Of a DNA stretch of 64,000 nt, positions 56,795 through 64,000 are shown piece by piece. Below the pieces are notes generated by a model. It saw only the letters and a program-made list of their open reading frames with translations, did no database searches and was not told where the DNA came from. Position 1 is the stretch's first letter. The number at the start of each line of letters is the position of its first letter. The DNA is from Oscillospiraceae bacterium (GTDB taxonomy: Bacteria > Bacillota > Clostridia > Oscillospirales > Oscillospiraceae). Position numbers and translations under genes: made by a program. The stretch is from positions 1 through 64,000 of the forward strand of contig JAGAUY010000093.1 in NCBI GenBank assembly GCA_017620525.1. Reading direction: 5' to 3'.

Positions 56795-59700
56795 ATGGCT
56801 AAGGAAATCCTGAAACCGAACCAGGTGGAAGCACCTACCCTGTTTGTCGGCGTCGGCGGCACCGGCTGCAAGATCGTCAAAATGGTCGCGGAAATGTGCC
56901 GTCCCGAGGAGAAGGAGAATATCAACTTCGCCTGCCTGGACACCAACGTCAATGACCTGAATTCTGTTGCCCAGAGCAATGCCCATATCTACTATATTCA
57001 GACTTCCAATACCCAGACCGTCGGTGACTACCTGAATTACGATCAGGACGCACTGCAAAATTGGTTCCCCAAGAATGCGGTCATCTATGACAAGACCGTT
57101 TCTGAGGGCGCCGGTCAGGTTCGTGCGATCTCCCGTCTGGCCCTGAATGCCACCATCAAGACCGGTAAGATCAATCCCCTGTACGATGCCATCGACAACC
57201 TGTTCCGTAAGGACGGCAAGGAAATGAAGCAGGCCATGCGTGTGGTCATTGCCTCCACCGCTTCCGGCGGTACCGGCTCCGGCATCATTCTGCCTCTGGC
57301 AATGTATATCCGGGACTATGTGAAGAACAAGTATCCCAATACCAGCCTGATCGTCCGCTCTCTGGTCCTGCTGCCTGAGACCCTGGACAGCGTCATCACT
57401 TCTACTGCTGAGCGTGAGAGCCAGCGCCGCAATGCTTACGCGACCATCAAAGAGATCAATGCCTTCATGATGAAGGGTTCCGGCTTCTTCGATGTGGATG
57501 CCGACCTGAAGCGCTACAGCAATCTGCACATGGACTTTGCCGTTCCCGGTACCGGCGAGATGAAGTCCCTGTCCGTCCTGCCCTTCGATTTCTGCTTCCT
57601 GCTGGACGGCCAGAATGCTGAGGACAGCACGCTGATCTCTTTGGGCCAGTACATCCAGCAGGCTGCCCGGGCATTGTACGAACAGAACGTCGGCCCCATG
57701 CAGAAGAGCGCTTTCTCCGTGGAGGATAACATCATCAAGGAAATGTCCAATCCCGGAAACTATGGCCGCAACCGCTTCGGCGGCATCGGCGCCAGCACCG
57801 TCCGCTATCCCTATGAGGACATCGCCGATTACATTGCCTATGACTGGGCGATGGATGCCATCGGCGGCGAAGGTGAAGCTGCCAAGTGGTCCAAGTATGA
57901 CAATGAATTTGACATCAAGCTCCGTGAAGCACGCAAGAAGGGCCTGGCAGAGTCCGAGTGCCCCAAGCGTTCCGAAGTGTATGTCACCAAGATGAACACC
58001 GCCACCGACAATTTCTCCAAGGATCTGCGCAGCAAGTATCTGATGAATGCCAATAAGCGCGTCAGCAAGTACTTTATTGACCTGGCTGAGGAGATGCACA
58101 ACTGCCTGTCCAACAATGCTGCCATCCGTGTGGCAAGAGATGCTGCCAACGAATTGGCCGAAGAGATCGACTACAAGAATGACAGCTCCAAGCAGGGCCA
58201 CGCACGAGATAACCTGATCCTGCTGCGCAGCTATGAAACTGCCGTCCGGATCAATGCACGCAAGGCGGGCGCTGCTGCTGCGGAGGCGATCTTCCTGAAC
58301 GAGGTCAAGACCATCGTTGAAAAGAAACCCTTCACGCTGGAGTATCTGATCAAGAATGCCTACGGCGAAGTGGGCCACCCCAATGCCATCCGTCACCTGC
58401 TGTATATGGTCAAGGATGAGATGGACAAGCGGGTCAAGACCACCGCTTCCCAGATCAATGACGTGATCCTGCCTGTTCTGATGAACTATGGCGCCAGCGC
58501 CAACGATACCTCCACCTTTGACATCGGTTTCAGCAAGAAGAAGGAACGCAACCTGGATGAACTGTGCGCTGCTGAGAAGGGCGAGGGCCAGGATCCTTCC
58601 CTGCTGGAGAAGCTGGGCGGCTACGAAAAGCTGTATGATGCTCTGAATGCCTGCTTTACCGATTATTATTCCTCCATCACCAAGTTTGCTGAGTACACCG
58701 TGGAACTGGAGGCCTACAAGCTGGGTTCTGAGTATATCGGCGAACTGAGCAAGGCTTTTGAACGTTTCTACTACACCTTCTCCGAGAAGGTCACCGCGCT
58801 GGTGCGCCGTCAGGAGGACCTGGTCGACAGCCTGCGTTTCCAGAAGGGCGACTCCGTGCTGAATGTCTGCTCCAGACAGGAACTGCTGGAGGAGCTGAGC
58901 CGCTCCACCCGCAATGCCAGCGAAGAGGGCTCTATGCTCGACAGCGAGCTCAACGGCAATATCTTCGATGCCATCAAGGCCAATGTTGCCTTTGAGCGTG
59001 AGATCCGCAATGCCGACGTGGTGGAAAATGACCGCCGCATCGATATTTTTGATGACATTCTGCTGGATTATTTCAAGGAATCCGTCCGCCGCAACTGCTC
59101 CAATATTGACCAGAACATCGTGGAAGCGATCGCCATGGAGAACCGTCTGGAGCACCGCGTGAAGGCCCGTGAGACCCAGAGCAGCGATGAAAAGGTCTTT
59201 GACAAGGTCTCCATCGAAGATAACATTTTCCACATCCAGGAGGTGCTGTCCAAGGGCCGCCGTCTGGCCGCTCCCGGCATCCAGCGTCCCCGCAATGAGG
59301 AATCCCGTGAGATCATCCTGTGCGCCTACAACAGCGCTCTGGCCAATATGCGCAACTACCGCATGGATACCCTGCTGCCCAAGGATATGAACGGCAATGC
59401 AGTGGATACGGTCTCCCAGTATGAGATCAACTTCTTCAATGCGCTGTATAACCTGACTCCCAACAAGCTGAACAAGTTTGCCTCCCCCGATAAGGCGGAG
59501 ACCCGGACCAAGGATGCAGGTCTGTACCACAATGCCTATGTGAAGTACTCCAAGGATATCGGTCCCGACTCCACCAAGGGCGCCATCATCTCCACCCATA
59601 TCGACAAGCGCTGGGATTCTGTGGCCGTGATGCCCGAAATCGACTTTGACTATCAGAACAAGCAGATCATGCGCATCCATCAGGCGCTGATCTACGGTCT

Positions 59701-60349
59701 GATCTACAAGGCCATTTCTTTCCGGAACCTGTCCAATTCTTCCGGCGGCAAGCGCGTTTACAAATACGAGGATTCCGACGAGCGCTACATCGACCTGGTG
59801 GTATCCAACGGTACCCTGTGCGATGAGTTCTATGAGATCCTGGACGCTCTGTACATCAGCTCCTCTATCGTTGAGGATGTGGGTGTGATCTATGAGAAGA
59901 AGCATGCCCGCGATACCACCCGCAACTCCAACTATGTGGACACCGTCTTTGCCAAGGAACTCTCCGAGTTCCACATTGACTGTCTCCATGACGGCAAGAC
60001 CAGTCTGTTCGAGATTCCTCTGGCTTATTATAACAGCCTGCCCAACTCCAAGCGCTACACCAGTGAGATTACCGCTCTGGTGGACGCAGTCGTCAAGACC
60101 TTCCGGGATGAGCTGAGCCTGTGCGAAAGCGCTGTGGATGTCAAGTTCATGCACTGCGCCATTCTGGCTGAGCAGTTCGCCCTGCTGATGGACAACTATG
60201 AGAAGTATGAAAATCTGCGCTGCAACATCAATGCCTGTGACAATGTGGTGCTGGATATCATCTTCCGCAAGGTTCGTTCCGTCTTTGACAGTGCGGAGCC
60301 CGATAACTTCGAAGGGACCATCGCCCAGATGCGCAGCCGTCTGCGCTGA
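56795..60349 (+). CDS. Large tubulin/FtsZ-like GTPase-superfamily protein (Tubulin_2 type)
   Basis: An 1184-residue cytoplasmic protein. The N-terminal 450 residues have the tubulin/FtsZ layout: first loop TLFVGVGGTGCKIVKM (residues 15-30), second strand FACLDTNVNDL with nucleotide-contacting Asp, and the tubulin signature STASGGTGSGIILP near residues 151-164, in place of GGGTGTG of FtsZ. A hydrophobic strand VIAS and a loop DFCFLLDGQN follow. The remaining 700 residues are mainly helical, with charged, coiled-coil-like stretches and no helix long enough to span a membrane. FtsZ-like families linked to vWA proteins have been proposed to remodel membranes. ATG at 56795 follows AGGAGG; an upstream in-frame ATG at 56777 has no site. 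About three times the length of FtsZ. Confidence 0.85.
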   Translation: MAKEILKPNQVEAPTLFVGVGGTGCKIVKMVAEMCRPEEKENINFACLDTNVNDLNSVAQSNAHIYYIQTSNTQTVGDYLNYDQDALQNWFPKNAVIYDKTVSEGAGQVRAISRLALNATIKTGKINPLYDAIDNLFRKDGKEMKQAMRVVIASTASGGTGSGIILPLAMYIRDYVKNKYPNTSLIVRSLVLLPETLDSVITSTAERESQRRNAYATIKEINAFMMKGSGFFDVDADLKRYSNLHMDFAVPGTGEMKSLSVLPFDFCFLLDGQNAEDSTLISLGQYIQQAARALYEQNVGPMQKSAFSVEDNIIKEMSNPGNYGRNRFGGIGASTVRYPYEDIADYIAYDWAMDAIGGEGEAAKWSKYDNEFDIKLREARKKGLAESECPKRSEVYVTKMNTATDNFSKDLRSKYLMNANKRVSKYFIDLAEEMHNCLSNNAAIRVARDAANELAEEIDYKNDSSKQGHARDNLILLRSYETAVRINARKAGAAAAEAIFLNEVKTIVEKKPFTLEYLIKNAYGEVGHPNAIRHLLYMVKDEMDKRVKTTASQINDVILPVLMNYGASANDTSTFDIGFSKKKERNLDELCAAEKGEGQDPSLLEKLGGYEKLYDALNACFTDYYSSITKFAEYTVELEAYKLGSEYIGELSKAFERFYYTFSEKVTALVRRQEDLVDSLRFQKGDSVLNVCSRQELLEELSRSTRNASEEGSMLDSELNGNIFDAIKANVAFEREIRNADVVENDRRIDIFDDILLDYFKESVRRNCSNIDQNIVEAIAMENRLEHRVKARETQSSDEKVFDKVSIEDNIFHIQEVLSKGRRLAAPGIQRPRNEESREIILCAYNSALANMRNYRMDTLLPKDMNGNAVDTVSQYEINFFNALYNLTPNKLNKFASPDKAETRTKDAGLYHNAYVKYSKDIGPDSTKGAIISTHIDKRWDSVAVMPEIDFDYQNKQIMRIHQALIYGLIYKAISFRNLSNSSGGKRVYKYEDSDERYIDLVVSNGTLCDEFYEILDALYISSSIVEDVGVIYEKKHARDTTRNSNYVDTVFAKELSEFHIDCLHDGKTSLFEIPLAYYNSLPNSKRYTSEITALVDAVVKTFRDELSLCESAVDVKFMHCAILAEQFALLMDNYEKYENLRCNINACDNVVLDIIFRKVRSVFDSAEPDNFEGTIAQMRSRLR

Positions 60350-60365
60350 GGCGCGGACCCACTAC

Positions 60366-60388
60366 CCCGCCCGGGACAGCCGGGCGGG
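60366..60388 (+). repeat. Intercistronic stem-loop in the tubulin-like operon
   Basis: CCCGCCCGG (60366-60374) / CCGGGCGGG (60380-60388), no T tract; probably an mRNA stability or processing site between the second and third genes. Confidence 0.7.
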
Positions 60389-60408
60389 ACACGGAGGTGA
60401 TTTACCAA

Positions 60409-62376
60409 GTGTTCACTGTTGTGATAACTGAACAGGCGCATATCGATGGTCTCGAAGAGTATCAGACCTTTCTGCAGCCCTTTCTGGACCGGTCGGACGT
60501 GGTGTTCTGCCGGTGGCATATGGATGCGGAAACGCTGACCGACGCGGTACCGGAGCTGATCAATACGGTTTCCCGGCATGAGCGCTGGCGCCTGATCGTG
60601 GTGGCTGACGAAGCTGGTCTGGAGCAGAAGAATCCCTTTGATCTGGTGCCCTACCGCAAGCCGGTCTGGCCGGCGGGACTGGACCAGAGTGAGTACCTCA
60701 ACCGGGTCCGTCAGACAAAATTCGCTGCCTTTGATCTGGCAGCGAAACAGCCGCTGACCCGGCTGATGACCTGGCTGTGCCAGAGTCCCACAGTGACCTC
60801 CGGCCGCAACCAGGCGGAGCGCGATCCGGAATTTGCCGAGTATATGGCGGAATTCCGGAAGAAGGAGGAACTGCGCGCCGGGATCCGTTCCGGTGAAACC
60901 CTGGAGATTGTGCTGCCGACGGAGATTATCTGTGTGGCGCGGCGATGCTATGAGCAGACGGAATATGACATTCAGACTGCGTGGAACCATCATGAGGATT
61001 GCCAGTACTCCAGGTTCTATGACTGGAACATGTATTTTGACAAAATGCGGTATTTGATTTTCGACACACTGCCGAAACATCATCGCAGTTATACCTATGA
61101 CTATATCCGCTTTCTCTATTCTCTGGTGCTGCTGGCCCGGAATCCGATTCCCCAGAGCAGTCTGAATCCCAACAGAGTGTATACTCTGTGCAGCGACACG
61201 GACGAGAAAGCGCTGCGGCAGCTGCTGGGCAAGTTTGACGGCAAGCTGGCCGCCACCGAGGCATTCCTGGAGCAGGAGCGCAATGAGATCCTGAGCAGGG
61301 AACGGCCCCGGCTTTCGGACAAGGATGCGCAGATGATCTTCTGTTCGCCCACGTCCATTCCGGTGACAGTTACCGCTGAATTTGACCAGAGTCCCATGTT
61401 TGTCCCCGGAAAGAACATCGGTCTTTCCACGGATTGTCCCGACAACGAGGAAGGCTACTGGGACAATGGCTACCGGCAGTCCCGCCGGACGCTGACCAAG
61501 TATCTGAAGCTGCCCAGACGGGCATTGAAAAAGGCCACAGTGGAGCTGCGCCGCATGAATACTGCCGATCTGGATTATGCCAGCCGGCTTAATGAATTCC
61601 AGCTGGAGGATGTGCAGGACCATGTGGCGGAGGAAGAACTGCAGATGGTTGCCACCCGAACGGTCAGCTTCTACGAAACAGAGCGCTACGACCGGGATCT
61701 GAATGACCAGAACAAGCATATCCGGGAAATCATTGACAGGCGCCTGACCCGTAAGCGTACACTGGTGCTGGGATTCAGCGCACTGCTGGGCTTCGCGGTG
61801 GGGTTCCTGCCCTTGCTGTTCGGCAATCTGCGCACTGATGAAGGTGTGCAGCTGTCGCTGAGTTTTGCCTGGGTGGGAATCGGCCTGATGGCGCTGATCA
61901 CGCTGGTGACGCTGCTGTTCCTGCGCCGTCCGCTGCGCAAGGGTATCAGCGGCTATAACGGCATTATGAAGGGAATTCTGGATGAACTGGATAACGGCCA
62001 GGTGCAGTATTCCAAATACCTGAGTCATGCCTGCAATGTGATGCGGGGAAATTCCGTGCTCAATTACCGCGCGGAACATGAGAGTCCCGAGGAACTGAAG
62101 CTGCGTGTATATAAAAAACACAGCCTGGACGTGCTGCGCAAGCGCGAGGAACTGCGCGAAATTTTCGGTTCCCTGATGCCTGTGCAAACGCCTGTGATGG
62201 ATCCCAAGGAGGGATATCAGTATGACTTTACCCGCCCGGTGGATTATCCGTATCCGATTCCTTATCAGGCCGATCAGTACAGAAAGGTCGAATTCCTCCA
62301 GCGGGGAAATATGGTGGAAGTGCCCGTGAACTTTGTCCAGCGGATGCACATCCGAAGGGAGGAACTGTATGATTGA
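60409..62376 (+). CDS. Unrecognised two-helix membrane protein of the tubulin-like operon
   Basis: A 655-residue protein with a large soluble N-terminal region (1-445), rich in Arg, Glu and aromatic residues, no signal peptide. Two adjacent membrane helices lie near 450-472 (LGFSALLGFAVGFLPLLFG) and 485-508 (SFAWVGIGLMALITLVTLLFL), then a cytoplasmic tail. The first strand VFTVVITEQAHIDGL and RWRLIVVADEAGL suggest a Rossmann-like or vWA-adaptor fold at the N-terminus. I do not recognise a family. GTG at 60409 is used because GGAGGTGA precedes it; the GTG at 60397 lies inside that site. It overlaps the next gene by 8 bases, so both are translated together. Confidence 0.8.
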   Translation: MFTVVITEQAHIDGLEEYQTFLQPFLDRSDVVFCRWHMDAETLTDAVPELINTVSRHERWRLIVVADEAGLEQKNPFDLVPYRKPVWPAGLDQSEYLNRVRQTKFAAFDLAAKQPLTRLMTWLCQSPTVTSGRNQAERDPEFAEYMAEFRKKEELRAGIRSGETLEIVLPTEIICVARRCYEQTEYDIQTAWNHHEDCQYSRFYDWNMYFDKMRYLIFDTLPKHHRSYTYDYIRFLYSLVLLARNPIPQSSLNPNRVYTLCSDTDEKALRQLLGKFDGKLAATEAFLEQERNEILSRERPRLSDKDAQMIFCSPTSIPVTVTAEFDQSPMFVPGKNIGLSTDCPDNEEGYWDNGYRQSRRTLTKYLKLPRRALKKATVELRRMNTADLDYASRLNEFQLEDVQDHVAEEELQMVATRTVSFYETERYDRDLNDQNKHIREIIDRRLTRKRTLVLGFSALLGFAVGFLPLLFGNLRTDEGVQLSLSFAWVGIGLMALITLVTLLFLRRPLRKGISGYNGIMKGILDELDNGQVQYSKYLSHACNVMRGNSVLNYRAEHESPEELKLRVYKKHSLDVLRKREELREIFGSLMPVQTPVMDPKEGYQYDFTRPVDYPYPIPYQADQYRKVEFLQRGNMVEVPVNFVQRMHIRREELYD

Positions 62377-64000
62377 TCAGATTTACGGCATCGCAAAGAT
62401 GCTTCTGATGGTTGTGCCTTTCCTGCTGCTGGTCCTGCTGGGATGCAAGGTGAATCTGAAGCGGCATGAGCGCTATAAACAGTTCCTGATGCCGGTGCTG
62501 GCGGTGGTATTCTGCCTGATCGCCATGATCGGTTTGGGATGGATCTATGATCGGGCGCTGGAATTTCTGGAGGCCCTGCCCGGAATGCTGCGCCGGTTTG
62601 CGGTGTGGCTGCATCCGGCCGCTCCCTCCATCGGTATCCATGTCATCGAAATGGCCCGGCTGTTCCAGTACTGGTTCAACGCGCTGAATCTGCCCTATTG
62701 GGCCTTCTATATGGCCAATATCCTGATGATGCTGGCTTTCCTGGTGGTCAAGAGCATTGCGCTGGTGCTGATGAAGGGATTGTTCCGTCAGGAGGGCGGC
62801 CTGTTCCAGACTTTGGCCGGTATTGCCTATGATCTGGATGAGGACACCGGCTACTGGCATCTGGCGGCTCACTATGGCCAGGGCCGGACGCTGCTGAACG
62901 TGGCCTATATCAGTGTGACGCTCCTGGGGTCTGCGGCGGTGCTGCTCACCAGCAAGCTCTACCTGATCGAAACGCTGCAGACGCCCTTCTATCCGGTGTT
63001 CGGCGTGATCCTTGTCGGGGAGATGTTCTTCTTCCTGAACGGCATGACCAGGCGGGAACTGCGCCATTTCCTTGGCTGCGAGGAGGACAGGGGTTCTCAT
63101 ATCAGCGATTATTCCATTATGCGCCGGGTACTGCGCAAGCTGTTCCCGGATAAGCTCAATGCGGAGAATACCACTGTCAGCGGTGTGGAAGGCGCTGTTG
63201 CCGCCACCGACGAATTGCTGACGGAGCTGGAAGCCAGCAACCGTCATTATGAAGAAGCTTACGGCCGCTTCATGCGCCGCAAGAGCGAGGCGGGAATGGA
63301 GCTGGACCGCAACTATCTGATCTCCGGCAGACAGCTTCTGAACGGGCAGAGCGTCCTGTTCAATAACCCCTTTTACTATGATTTGATCCCCTATATGTCC
63401 TATCCCATGAACCGCTGCCTGCTGCGGCATAAGAAGGTGTTGATCGTTCTCGGCCGCCACAGCACGGAGGAGAACATTACGCAGTGGTGCCGGGACGGAC
63501 TGACGGCGGTGACCAATGTTCCGGATATGTGGAACATCGGTGTGCTGACCCAGGAACAGCAGGACCTGGATGTGGGCATTATCACCCGTTCCAGTGTCCA
63601 TGATCTGAAGCTCCATGAGGCCAACAGTGAGTTCTTTGATCAGACGGAATATGTGGTTCTGATTGAGCCTTCCCGCCTTGTGACGACTGCCCAGGTGGGC
63701 CTGAACTCCATTGTCCGCCATTGCCGCAGAAAGCGCAAGCGTCTGGTGTTCTGCTCTATGGATAAGAACTGCGATGGCCTGGTGGATGCGTTGTCTCATA
63801 TTCTGATGACCAGCCTGAAGGAGGTCTCGGCAACAAACCACCACAAGGGCGCCTCTTCCTATATGATCTGGGAAGCGGACCGGGAGCATCTGCAGCACCG
63901 GATGCTGCCTAATCTGTCCCGTTATCTCGGTATGGGTACGGAGCTGTCCTTCGCTGCGCTGAAGAACCAGGTTCCGGTAACGTCCTGGTATGGCGGCGAT
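62369..64000 (+). CDS. Unrecognised polytopic membrane protein (3' truncated by window edge)
   Basis: Open from ATG at 62369 to the window end: 544 residues visible. ATG follows AAGGGAGG and overlaps the previous stop by 8 bases. About five hydrophobic segments (near 8-26, 41-59, 112-135, 178-197 and 207-227) are followed by a long cytoplasmic region from about residue 235. That region contains strand-helix units such as KKVLIVLGRHSTEENI, EYVVLIEPSRLV and KRKRLVFCSMDKN. The ordering looks like a nucleotide-binding or Rossmann-type core, but no Walker A is visible, so a nucleotriphosphatase role cannot be claimed. Same operon as the vWA and tubulin-like genes, so a membrane partner is likely. 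Confidence 0.8.
   Translation, partial: MIDQIYGIAKMLLMVVPFLLLVLLGCKVNLKRHERYKQFLMPVLAVVFCLIAMIGLGWIYDRALEFLEALPGMLRRFAVWLHPAAPSIGIHVIEMARLFQYWFNALNLPYWAFYMANILMMLAFLVVKSIALVLMKGLFRQEGGLFQTLAGIAYDLDEDTGYWHLAAHYGQGRTLLNVAYISVTLLGSAAVLLTSKLYLIETLQTPFYPVFGVILVGEMFFFLNGMTRRELRHFLGCEEDRGSHISDYSIMRRVLRKLFPDKLNAENTTVSGVEGAVAATDELLTELEASNRHYEEAYGRFMRRKSEAGMELDRNYLISGRQLLNGQSVLFNNPFYYDLIPYMSYPMNRCLLRHKKVLIVLGRHSTEENITQWCRDGLTAVTNVPDMWNIGVLTQEQQDLDVGIITRSSVHDLKLHEANSEFFDQTEYVVLIEPSRLVTTAQVGLNSIVRHCRRKRKRLVFCSMDKNCDGLVDALSHILMTSLKEVSATNHHKGASSYMIWEADREHLQHRMLPNLSRYLGMGTELSFAALKNQVPVTSWYGGD

Noticed and set aside
56753..60154. Very long open frame on the minus strand opposite the tubulin-like gene
   Set aside because: It is a codon-bias mirror of the real gene: no ribosome site, no recognisable domain, and the plus strand has clear motifs and GGAGG. 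Similar mirror frames opposite the glycyl radical enzyme, the FucI-like gene, the vWA gene and glgB were rejected for the same reason.

Overview
The window looks like part of a chromosome from a carbohydrate-fermenting anaerobic Clostridia bacterium of the gut Oscillospiraceae/Ruminococcaceae type. The reasons are moderately GC-rich coding DNA, strong GGAGG ribosome sites, textbook TTGACA-17-TATAAT promoters, several TTG/GTG starts, lipoproteins of the 'LALVAC + Ala/Glu/Pro linker' type, and oxygen-sensitive glycyl-radical chemistry. I cannot name the species from sequence alone. I recognised no rRNA, tRNA, CRISPR array, intact IS element or phage gene.

Layout. 1-12.6 kb is a dense sugar region. 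It holds the 3' part of a tandemly duplicated sugar-binding protein, a D-lyxose/mannose isomerase with a fructokinase, and a minus-strand unit (glycyl-radical activase, glycyl-radical enzyme, FGGY kinase). That unit diverges from a mannose-6-phosphate-isomerase-like gene and a ROK repressor across a shared operator-like palindrome. A xylose-isomerase-like enzyme and a PfkB kinase follow. 12.6-15.7 kb holds a methyltransferase and two paralogous CaCA cation antiporters; the upstream one sits behind what reads as a yybP-ykoY (Mn2+) riboswitch with its terminator. 15.7-19 kb holds an amidohydrolase, a GH13 neopullulanase-like enzyme and an unknown small gene. 19.1-28.9 kb is a second sugar module: a ChvE-type ABC transporter, two membrane proteins, a divergent AraC regulator, a xylulokinase, a DUF4867 protein and a fucose/arabinose-isomerase-family protein.

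28.9-34.9 kb is envelope and lipid biology: an SLH protein, a sortase with a 64-residue candidate substrate, PlsC, and an esterase fused to a condensation-like acyltransferase beside a zinc-ribbon membrane protein. 35-43.8 kb holds a PQQ-propeller protein, MATE, AGCS, DUF523, ZIP and NhaC transporters, and an AraC regulator. That regulator diverges from a GPH sugar symporter and a GH2 beta-galactosidase (44-47.7 kb). 47.8-53.5 kb has Ogt, a FUSC-type protein, a eukaryote-like glycogen branching enzyme, a DUF218 protein with a possible sorting tail, and a nitroreductase.

53.5-54.2 kb is an AT-rich, gene-poor segment with a long inverted repeat and oddly placed transcription signals. Directly after it, and running off the right edge, is the most unusual locus: a tightly packed operon of a secreted/membrane von Willebrand A protein, an 1184-residue protein with a tubulin/FtsZ-type GTP-binding signature, and two large unrecognised membrane proteins. 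I regard this as the best candidate for an undescribed (probably membrane-associated, tubulin-like) system in the window.
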